A stretch of DNA of 64,000 nt from Cricetomys ansorgei (lineage: Eukaryota; Chordata; Mammalia; Rodentia; Nesomyidae). The notes under the pieces were generated by a model. It was not told where the DNA came from and did no database searches. It saw only the letters and a list, made by a program, of their open reading frames with translations. Numbering within the stretch: position 1 is the stretch's first letter; each line of letters opens with the position of its first letter. The DNA is taken from positions 31,448,501 through 31,512,500 of the forward strand of contig JAMJFZ010000239.1 of the NCBI GenBank assembly GCA_026225945.1, read 5' to 3'. Below, piece after piece: positions 20,787 through 32,717 of the stretch. The position numbers and the translations under genes were made by a program.

Positions 20787-23700
20787 CTGTTGAAAAACAT
20801 AAAAAACAAAAAAGAGAAACATATTTAACAGAGAATACATCTTTTAAAAATCAAAGCAATGCTCAGTTTCTTATAAATGAAAAAATTTTTCTAATACTTT
20901 TGTATATATGTTCACACACACACACACACATGTAGTTTTATAAGACCTTACCATTACAGTGTAACATTTTAGGGTAGCCTTACAGATACTCACCTGAGAC
21001 TAGACAACACGCCAATCTGTCTGACGTAAGGCTCACAGTGATATCTTAAAAAACGTTCATCTAACTCTTAATAGATCATTCCACATTTCTAAATAGAAGT
21101 CGTAACTGTTTAGTACTTCACTAATGAACTCAGTGACAATTCTTCTCTACCTGCACTGGTGGAGGTACATACTCACATTGAAAACGCAAGTCTTCTGTAA
21201 AAATAGACTTTAAAAAACATAACTACCATTAATTAAAACACTTCAGTTGGGAGAAAATGCTGAAAAAATTTAAAATGAAATCTAATACTTTGCACAGAGA
21301 AAGTACTAACATTTACAATTTGGGATAGGTGACCAACTAATTATTCTATTATAAAAGAGGAGTGTGCGTGTCTACCACACTCTTTGTACACTAATGCTCA
21401 CAGCTGTAATATCTACAGCACTAAAACAGGGAAGTCAGGTATCCTATCATCAATGAATGAATGAATTTGCAGCATATAGCATATGGGTTATATTATTTAT
21501 CCTTAAAAGGGAAATTCTGACAACATACTTAAGTCTTAAGAATATTGTGTTAAGTGAAATAATTTAGATATGAAAAGACAAGTAAGTGCTGGGAAAAAGA
21601 TAGCCCAGTGGTTCAAAGCACTTGCTGCTCTTTCAAAAGACCTAGGTTCAGTTCCCAGCATCCCCATAGTAGTTTACAACTACCTGTACCTCCAGTTCCA
21701 GGGAATCCAATGCCATCTTTTGACCTTTTTGGCACCAGGTACACTGTGACCACATATATACATGCAGATAAACACTCACATGAAATAAATCTTAAAAAAA
21801 CAAAAAACCATAAGTACTCTATGATTCCACCTACACGAGGTGCCTAGAATGGCCAAACTCAGAGACAGGCAGTAAAAACAGCAGTTACCAAGCACAGAGG
21901 AGAAAGGGGAAGAATGTTTTAATGGGTACAGAGTTTGTTTTGAAAGATATGGATAGATCGTGGTGATATGAAAATACAAGTATGTTTAATGCTACTGAAC
22001 TGTTCACTTAAAATGATTAAGATGCAGTGAGAGACAGTTCAGCAGTTAAGAGCATATTCTGCTCTTGCAAAGGATCTGAGCTTGGGTTCCAGAACTGTGA
22101 TGGGTGGCTCACAACTGCTTGTAACTCTAGCTCCAGGGACCTGACACTTTTGAGCACCTTACTCACATGCACATATATCTACCCCAAAATATATACAATT
22201 AAAAATCTAAGTCTTAAAAATCTTATGATACATTTCACATTATGTCTATTTTACAACAATTGAAAAAGATTCTAGTATTAAAAAGAGAAAAATCAAGGTG
22301 GCGAATGACAAATATGAGATGAAAACTATTTTACAGATGATTGAATACCAGAGACATTGGCACTGACCATAGCCAAGATTTCTGAAGGTTTGTATGAGCT
22401 ACATAAGCCTGTGTTTATGTACCTTCCTTTGTCCCTTCAAAATGGCACACTTGATAGTAAAAGAAAGCTTGTTACAATAATTCACACTATGTAATCTTCG
22501 TATGCAGGGTACACTTTTGAAAGGAATTTACTTTTTTCCTCAATAGATTAAGTTTATGAAAGGCTCTACAAATTTTAAAGAGGCAGGCTCATGTACTTTT
22601 AAGACAAGGAAAAAAAATTATTCAAGTAGGCATTAGTAATTTAAATTTAAAAAAGTAAACAACTGAAAAACGTAATAAAACATAAAATTGTGTCAGCCAC
22701 CTTCTAAAACAAGTTCTCTATCACAAAGTCAATAGTGGGCAGCCAGAAAATAAAAACCAGATGTTGGTAGTGTCCATATAACTTTTCTGGACAAGGCAAC
22801 AGAGGTTGATAGCCTCCCTACAAGAGAAAAACTATTCTCAAATAGTTATCTACAAATGACACCTATATCCCATTCTCAAATCCTACTGGGAAAGATTGTA
22901 TGAGGCAGAGATTTCTGGTTTCCAGACTGATAATCCCAACGAGAAAATCTGAACAACCTAAAACTGGTCTTAAATCCATCAGAGAATTATCCATGGGGCA
23001 AACAGGGGAGAATCAAATGAATTAATGAAAGCTGGTTCTGGTGAATGCCTGTAATCCCAGCACTAGGGAGGTCAAGGAAGGAGAAGCAGGAATTCAAGGG
23101 TAGCCTTGGCTACATAAAGAGTTTGAGGAGAGCCTGAGTTACACGTTAAGGTGTTTCAAATTTAAAGTAATAAATAAATTTACTGGGAGAACAGCGCAGG
23201 AACAGAGAGTCACAGCTGGAGTCCTTCCTGGCAGGGCAATGACCTAGCACTACACCAGTGGCAGTCAAAGACTCCAGGGGCACAACATTTTTATGTTTGA
23301 ACTCCAGGATCCTCATGTTGTTTTCAGGGTAAAGATAATACAAAATGGCTACTTCTGTCAGAGGAGGGGAGAATTGAACTTTTAAATACTCCCAGAGAAT
23401 TCTATTCTCCTTAATAGATGCCTGTTCTCAAAGAAACTAATTTTATAAAACCTTAATTGACCTATACCCACCTGTAATCCTCTCTAGATTTCCTGTCTCA
23501 TCCAAGAAGTAGTGCTGGTAGGTAGACTAAGAAGCACGTATGAAGGTCACTACCCAGAACAAAGGGTCACTACAATAAATGAGGCCTAGAACTAAGACTG
23601 CATATCAACTTTCACGAAAGTGGCCTTCTATAATCCAGTATAACAACGAAAAACAGACATACAAACACCCAACCAAGTAAATAAAAGAAAACAAACAAGA

Positions 23701-26700
23701 AATCATGGGCTAATGGAGTAAGCAGCTTACTGATTGGTAAAGCAGCACTTGTTTAGTTCGTACAGGTCCTGCCTTCAGCCTGGTGATATGCAGGAAGCAA
23801 ATGAAAGTAGCTGACTATTGTTTTGACTATTAAGCTATTAGGAGAGACATATACAAACCTTGAGCCACAGGAAATATTCCTAGTGATCTAATTTTCAAAG
23901 CTCTTACATGATCACAGTGTAAATAGGTTGGAAAAAACTAAATACATTTTAAATTGAGTAAGAAAAATGTTACAGACACAGTAAAATAAAAGACTAGATT
24001 TATTGATCTGTTGTCAAGAGTTAGAAAATCAGACAAACCACGACAGTTTCAGATACTGGGCAAACAGAATTCTGATTACACTAAGCGGGAGAAACGACGT
24101 AAACACTGAAGTTGACCGGACTTAATGAAATGTCATCAAACAGTATTACTTTCTTTTGTGTGCGTGGTTTTCAAGTGCAAAGAATCATATTTAAGTTAGG
24201 CCTATTAGAAAAACCTGAGTATAAACACTTATTTTAATATCATAAATAGTATTCAAATAGAGTGAAAAATACCTTTTTTTTCCTGCGCCCGTACTGTTCG
24301 TTACTGTCTGGCTGATTCTTTGAACTACATAATCTATTGCTGTTAAGGGTTCTTCTGGTTCCTTCTGTTGTTATTTCACCTAGGAATAAAAACATTAAAT
24401 ACTGCTTCATGTTAGACCAAAGGGTGGCCTTTCCAAAGGTTATCATGAAATTCCTGTTTACTTTAGCTTTTCTAAGAAATGAGCTTGTATGTTTAGTTGT
24501 TTGCCTTCCAATCTGGAAGCAATATAATTCCAGGAATCCATTTGATCACCCGAAATGTGACATCTTACCTCCAGAAGTTTTTATTTTATCACCTGTATAA
24601 AGAAGGAAAAATAATTTTGGTATAAGATATATAAGATCACTGAAATCTTTTTATCACAGTGCGTGGGGTACTTGATTCAGTAAGAAAAACCCTCTGTTTT
24701 TTTTTTTTCTTTTTGTTTTGTTTTGTTTGTTTGAGACAGGATCTTACTATGTAGTCTAGGCTGGCCTCAAATTAATAGAAGTCTCCTCGCTTCTGTCTCC
24801 CGAGTCCTGGGATAGAGTGCATGTACCACTATGCTTAGTGAGTTAACTACCAAAAAAGATATATATCTATAAAACATGTATTTATAAACAGATGTTACTT
24901 GCTAAAGAAATGACTATTCATAGGAATACACAATTGCCCCTTCTCATCCCCATGACAATTGCAAAGAAAATTTTCAATTTGGTTCTTTGTATAACTTGAC
25001 AAGATTCTAGCAGTCTACCATGGTTCCTGTAGTTCTTCGTGAATACAGAAAGCTTTGATTGCATTTATAGCTCAAAAAAGTCTGAAGTTGCTAAATACAG
25101 TTAAGCAGGAAAACAGTGTTATCATGGCCAAATAACTCAGACTAGACCATCAAAACTAGTTAATTTTCTAAAGTTGGTTTCTGGTCTTTGGAGGTACATT
25201 TTGTGCTGTAGTGGTAAGCATTTCTCTTCGCTTCTGTAACTATGGTAACAGTACTCACTTTGAAGAGTTCTCATTCTTGTTTCCTCCTTCTTAAAACCTA
25301 GTTGACTGCCTCCACGTTTCAACTTAGATAAGATATTCTTGTGAGACCTAAATAAAACATGAGAGCATGTGACTGATTCTAGAGACTAGTAAAGGTACGG
25401 GGGAAATGACTCGTCTTCACTTTTGCTATCGGCTCTTCTACACTGGCCTGTTTCTCTTGTTGCTCTCCTTAAGTGACCCACATTATTTTTAATATTTTTA
25501 TTGTCAAGCTTCTCTTTGTTTCATCTTTCTATATATAGCTCATCTACTCATAATCAAGATTCTATCAGTTTTCCAAACAGATTGGGGTTGGGAGGGAGCA
25601 AACAAAAACAGAAGAACTCCCAAACACTCCTCAAACTATAAAGCATTTCTTTCCCTTTAATCCTATGTCTTCAAAATAATTTTCTGCAGAATTTTCAAAA
25701 TTCCTTTCTTTATAACTTCCAAGACTTTTTTTTTAAAGGTATGGTTATACTGGAAATAATGGATGTGACATATTTTTTAAGAGTCCTGCAAAGCTAGTAT
25801 TACTCTAATTTTATATTGAAGCAAATTAGAACCTAAAAAGGAGTGTGCCTGAACTTACATATGTTACCCTCACCTAAAATGTAGACGTTTTAGCTGTACT
25901 TCTAGTCACGAAACACTCTGCAACTAGCACATCCTTTCTTACCCTCCTCTGTCCTAAGATGCTTTACTGTGGTCTCTATTATGCTGCTGCTGGGGATTGA
26001 AGCCAGGTGCTTACACATGCTAAGCAAGGGCTCGATCACTGAGCTCTATCACCAGTACCAACAGTTTTTATTTCCTAATAAATGCCACTCCTGCTTCCAC
26101 AGAATTCTCAGCTCAGGAATACTACTGATATCGCCTTCAATCATTCTTAATTGTCAATCATCATCCTTCTAAGAACTTCTCATTATTCATAAATCTTTCT
26201 TATACCTAAGAGGCATGATTAAGAATTATTTCAAGTCAGGCATGGTGGTGCACACCTGCAATTTTAGCACTAAGAGGCTAAGGCAGGATGATCAATGCAA
26301 GTTTGAAGCCAGCATGGACTATACAGTTAAGTTCCAGACTAGCTAGGAATACATACTGAGACCCTGCTCCTCCTCCTCCCCAGGTATAATAGAGTTTTTA
26401 TGGATAGGTCATATAACATCTTGGATTCTCAAGTCCTAATCACAACTACTGCCACACTAAGTTAGCCAACTCCTCCCACGTATATACTCAGCAACCCAAC
26501 TGATCTGTTTCTGTAGTCATTTACATACAATTTCTGCTCGTTGGACAAGTTAGATTGTCTCTCATAGCACTTATAATGTTCAGAAAGTTTTTGAAATAAC
26601 TTTCTATAATTGGAATATGGAATACTCATTAAAAAAAAAAAGTTAACTTCTAGTCCTTTCCTGTTCTGGCAGTGAATCTTTGGTTTTTAAGACAGAATAC

Positions 26701-29700
26701 CAGAATAAGCTCATGTGCTCCTTATCTAGTCAATAGCCTATTAGAAACAATGTAAAAACAACTCTAGATCCCATAGCAGTCTTTATAGCTAGAAATTTCA
26801 AGACATTTCAGGGTCTTGAATATCAGTTGAGCTAAACAGGACTCTGAGCTATATCTAATCAGACCATTTACATGGCAACTGTAACATATCTAAGTCTACA
26901 TGAATTGCTTTCATCAATGATTTTAGGGACAAAGAAAAATAGCAATTTACTTACCTTATTAAGGATACTGTATCCACTAAGGATTCAGTTTCTGTAGACT
27001 GTTGGCTATTAACACTTTAAAAGAAAAAAAATTCTAAGAATATATACCAATAGAACTTTGTATAAGGAAAGCATGTGGCATACTCAAAACATATTTCAAT
27101 CCACAGGAAACATCTGTGGAAAGGGAGCCTGGGTCGATTAAGACACATACAGTCCATTACAAGGTAGCCAATTTTTGCTCAGATGTGCTAAGAGGTAAAA
27201 ATCAAACTTCCCCAAATACAAGTTATACATAGCTAATGCTGTAGTCAAGCATTTACCATGCTTTTCTTTAGAAAACTCCTATTCCATGAACTGTCTTTAA
27301 ACAGCTTCACTGGAGTACAATTGACACATGGAAAATACAATGTGTGTTTAATGTATATAATTTGATGGGTTCAATTTTATTTTCTTCTCTTTCTTGCCAG
27401 TCTCAAATTGAACTTTTGGGGCACGGTGGTGCTAGGTGGGAAGTAAGACAGGGCCTTCTGTAGGCAAGACTCACACTCATGCCCCTCCTGTTTCAGTTTC
27501 CCAAATGCTTGCATGAAAGCGATGTGCTACCACATCCGATGAACTTTAAAATACATCTCCCTTTGCTTCACTAAAACAGCATCCATAAACACAGCATGAC
27601 CATTTTCTATTCTGTTCCTCCAATGAGTGTTTCTCTTTGCTGAAATCTCATTTTCTCTTCATCTACTGATTCCTTCCTTCCTTCTTTTTCATTTTTTCTT
27701 TTTTTATTGAGACTAGGTGTCCTGCACCAGTTTGGCTTCAAACTTGCTATATAGCCTAAAATAACCTAAAACTTCTGACACTGTTCTCACGTCCTGCATT
27801 CTAGGGTTACAGGTATAATGTTACCATTCCAGGTTTTATGCTGTGCTGGAAACCGAATTCATAGCTTTGTGCAGGATAGGACAGTACTCTACCAGCTGAG
27901 GACTCTCCTAACCCCACATATAAAAGTCTAACCAGCTGGGCATACACTTTACCCCCAGCACCCAGGATCTCTGTGTGAGGCCAGGTTACATATCCAGTTC
28001 TAGGCCAACCAAGGCTACACAGTGAGATCCTGTCTCAAAACAAAACAAACTTAACTACCCTTCAAGGTCCTGCTCAAAACTAAAGCCTCTGCTTGATTCC
28101 AGTATTTAAATCTCATCTATGTGCTATGGTTTGTTATTGCCTATAATTATTATTGCCTTAAATGGCTTATAAACTTTATTAGAAAAAATGATCATCCTCT
28201 CCAGTCTTAACAATGTAAACATTTCAATCTTCCTGGCATCTGTCTAGATTCATAGCCACACTGCCAATGTCACCCGCTTCACTTACACTCTGCCAATCAC
28301 CTCTGCTACTGGCCAGCAGACACTTGACTCTTCCTGGTTCAGCTTTCAGTATAGTTTTAGTATTTGCTTCATTACCAATGTCGAACTAGTACACAATTAC
28401 ATTTTTAATATATGTATGGTAATGAGCCAGGTATCAAGAATACCAAGCCAATTAAGATGTTTGAAGTTAATGAGGACTCTTCAACAAGGTCTAGGGTAAT
28501 AACCCAAAGCTCTACGTTTGATACCTCTCTCTTTTCTTCCCCCCCGCCCTCCCCCCTACACAACTCACTAAAAATAAAAATGAACAGATGGGCTACTTCC
28601 AAAGTTTAAGATTATGGTAAAATGACTTGATAGCTTGCACTGTGGGGGAACACAGACCTAACAATTCTAATTGAAGAGCTAGGCAAAATTTCACACAGGT
28701 GATCTCTGAGGTAGACTTTGGATGGAAAATATGAGCTTATCTTGAAAAGAATAAAAAGAAGGGAATCTAGGAGAAACTAAGGAACTTTTCCAAAAACAAA
28801 AGACAATATTTTAGGATCAATGAGAACTCAGTTCTGTGTTGCTAGACAGTATAATGTACGTTGGCAAAAGGGAGCAAAATCAACAAAGACAACCAAACCT
28901 GCAAAACTGTCTTTTTCCTTTTCTTGTTCTTGGTTTTAAAGGTTTACTTTCGTGTATGCACATTTTGCCTGAATACACGCATGTGTGCCATGGGAGAAGG
29001 TGAGAAAAGGATGTCAGATTCCCTGGCACTGGGGTTATAGACAGCAGTGAGAAATGACCCACAAACCTGGGTGCTCTGTAAAAGCAGCAAGTGCTCTAAA
29101 CTGCTGAGCCATCACTCCAGCTCTGGCTAAGTTCATTTTTTTCTGTGTGTTTGACAGAGTCCTACTATATTTAGCCTAGGTTGGCCCTGAACTCAAGATC
29201 TGTCTGCTCCAGTCTCCCAAGTGCTGGGATTACAGGTGTTTGTCAGCATGCTTACTTATGGTTTTGGGTTTTAATGTGATTCCTGAGCGTATGAACATGT
29301 ATTATCTATATGTGTTTCTTGCACTTTACCTTTGGCTCTTTTTCTTGTTTGGTTGTTTTGTCATATTTGTTTTTGATCCCTCTCATTTAATTATCATTCC
29401 TTAGACGACTGTTTGTTTTCTAATGAGACAGAAAGATGTGAATCTGGATAGGCAGAGAGGTAGGGAAGAACTGGAAGAAGTAGGGGGAGGGGAACCGTAA
29501 TCAGAATATATTATATTTTAAAAAATCAATTTCAAATAAAAGAAAAAAGATGTATGATTCAAGTTCTGCCCTGGGTTCAATCTCTAGTACTACAAGCTAA
29601 AAGTTTTGAAGTGGGGAGGAATCTAAATATTTACCTTTGCAAAAGCAAACCTGGAACTTCCTTTAAGGATGTATTTGTGTGGTACAAATACGTATTATAA

Positions 29701-32098
29701 CCTTGGATACAAATCATCAGAGAAGGATTTCTGAGAGGGGATTCCTAATTCTTGGAAAAAGAGTTGGACTTATGAAGTCAAGGAGAGTAGAGTATGCAGA
29801 TGAGAATATGAAGGGGTCTACTTTACATGATCTGAATTTTCTGTGTCTAGGAGAGTCTCTGAAATAAGTGAGGGGTGCCATATAAGGACAGAACATAGGA
29901 AATGTACTTCTTATCTCCAAGAATCATGATTTAGGTTTTAATTCTATTATATAGCACTATTACATTGGGCAAGAAGGCTTAGTTACATGAATGTACAGGT
30001 CTTAGGATAGCTTATTTTCCAAACAAAATAAAGTAATGGAACCAAAAAAGAGATATTTCATTTTCAAAATGGGTTATTTGTCAATGACACAACAGGACTT
30101 CAGTGCACCCTTTGAGATGAATGAGGAGCAAGCCATGCTCTGATACAGAGGAACAAAAACAGGGAAGATGGTAGGATGACTGAGCCTTGTGAGTCCTAGC
30201 AAATGAAGTGTTTGTTTAACTTGGGGCCTAACCCCCACATCAAATAAGTAGTTAAGATAGCATTCTTGGAACTTTGCATAACGTGGGCTACTAAATCCAT
30301 CCATCTAGAGATCACAGGGTTTTAACCACTTAGCCTTGCGTTAAGTGTACAACAACAACAAAAATTTATCATGGGTCTAAACAGAAGAAATCTTGGGTCG
30401 ACAAGATGGCTCAGTGGATAAAAGCACTTACTCTATAAATCTGATGATTTCACTTCCATTCCCAGTAACCATCCTGGAAGGAAAGAACCAACTATTGTGA
30501 GTTGTCCTCTAATCTTTACACATGTACTGTGGTACATATATGCATGCATACACATACACATATGTGCACACACACACCACCAATAATAAATAAAATTAAA
30601 AAAATAAGCAATGTTTACAATGGTCAAATTGTATTTATTCAATAGGGTTAGCTTATAAAACAAAAATTAAAAATTCACCTTGGTGTGCCTGCAGGATATG
30701 TGTGTGCCTGTGGGTTTCTCTGGTGCTGGTGAGAGATCCTTGTGTTCATGGGATGTCCAGGTGCCTGTGGGATGACTGAGTACCCTTGGGATGCCCTTAT
30801 GCCTGCATGATGTTCAGATGTTTGTAGGAAGACTGGGCACCTGCATGCCTGGGTGTCTGCATGATTTCCGGGTGCCTGTGGGTTCAGGCAGTGAAGCCTA
30901 ACTTTAGGCTGAAAATCTTCATACTTAATCTCAGGTTAATATAGCCCAAATGAACATCCATGATCAGAGCAGCCTGCTTCTTCCAAAAACCATGGTGATG
31001 CCTGTGATCCGTGATCCTACTATACAAGCTGGACTTAATTTTAGGTTTGTTTTTTTTGTTTGTTTGTTTTTGAGGACACAGGGGTGGGAGGGTGGACCAG
31101 GCAGGAATGGGAAAAGGGTGTTATTGAGAGACATTGTATAAGACTCAATTTATTAATAAAAGTATTCCATATATAAAAAAATAAAATTAGATGATGAGGA
31201 AAAAAATCACCCTTGATATCTTGAGAGATTGCTCAGCCAGTGGGTAGAGGTTACTGTTTCTTTGCTACCAAGCTTTATTACCTAAATTCCATCTCTGGGG
31301 CCCCCATGATAGAAAGAGAGCCACCTCCCACAGGTTGTTCTCTCTCTCTCTCACACACACTCACACCCTATGTTAACCTTTCTCTCACTCCTCGGCTGGG
31401 TGTGGTGCCATATGTCTAAGAATGCAGCATTTGGGTGGTGGAAACAGGAGGATCAGGATCTGTTCAAAGTCAGCCTCAGTGATATAGTGAATATTTGGTC
31501 AAGGTCAGCCTCAGTTACATAAAAAGCTGTTCAAAACAACAAAACAAAGCAACAACAACACCACTAATATAAACAAGCACCACTCCTTAGCTGAGGTTGC
31601 ATCTCAAACAAAAACCCTAAATGCAAACCAATCTTGAAAATCCCTGAAAACAACCTGAGACTGATCTGCCTCACAGCATAGGGCTAACTAGCGCACTCGC
31701 TCCAGCTTCAGTCAATCGCCGTCTTTTGTTTCTTCAGTAGTGTACCATATTCTTGAAAAAATACAGAGAATAATATCTTAAAATACCAGAATAACTTAGT
31801 AGCTATGAAAGGGACCTAAGCCCAAATAAGAGGTCAAAACGAACCAGGTTCCTAATTTCAACCTCATTTCTTAAACACGCTTTCACTAAAAATAGTAAAT
31901 AAATGTATACACATTAAAGTGGCATTTTCTCACTCCCTACTTTACTTAACATATAATTCATGAAAGTCATGAAATAACTCTACACAGTACTCCAAATATT
32001 CAAATTATCAATTAAAGAACACACTAATTACTCAATCAATTCTTTTAATAATGGCTTACTATCATCACTTATGTTAAAAGACAAAATATTCCTAAGAC

Positions 32099-32134
<36 letters not shown>

Positions 32135-32675
32135 AGAATGTACAAACCTTTTTCCTTTATTCAAGTTAATCTCAGTTTCTGTTTCAGTATTAGTAGTATT
32201 TGTCTTATCTGCAGAAGCTCCTTGTACCCTTGCTCTCTCATTTTCTACTACTTTTGTTGCTGCCTTATAAAAGGTTGTGTATGGAGGGGAGGAAAAGAAA
32301 GAATATATTAGGCATTTTAAACAAGTAGCACGTAGTCTTCTTTAATAGTTGTAGCAGAAGTATCTATTCACAGGCCAACAAAAGGTACCAAATTACTTTC
32401 ATGATTCTGATGATGCTGGCAACTCCATTAGCTATTGCTTGGTTTACAGGTATTATGGAAGTTTTTCTCTCCTGTAAATACATTTGACAGACCCAATGTT
32501 CTCTAGGCAATTTCAAACAAAATTTTAGTGGCTGGAGACATGGCTTATCAGTTGGGAACTTCTCTTGCTGAGGACCAGAGTTCAGTTCAGAATACCTCTA
32601 TCAGGCAGCTCACAACAGACCCAGGGAATGTGATGCCCTTTTCTGGCCTCTGCTGGCATTGGCATACACACATGC

Positions 32676-32717
<42 letters not shown>

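Larger units (their letters stand above)
20787..24272. other. TERF1 intron 9
   Basis: AT-rich intron with two plus B2 copies (21587-21810, 22027-22220), a B-type SINE at about 23030-23150 and a (CA)9 tract at 20913-20930. No extra exon is evident. Confidence 0.75.
27015..32147. other. TERF1 intron 6, the longest intron
   Basis: Holds B4-like (27690-27930), B1-like (27940-28045, 29140-29260), B2-like (28940-29125 minus, 30395-30610 plus) and B3-like (31200-31370) SINEs, a degenerate minisatellite (30676-30890) and a poly(A) tract (32100-32131). 28050-28900 and 29290-30390 are unassigned. No further coding exon was found. Confidence 0.7.
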
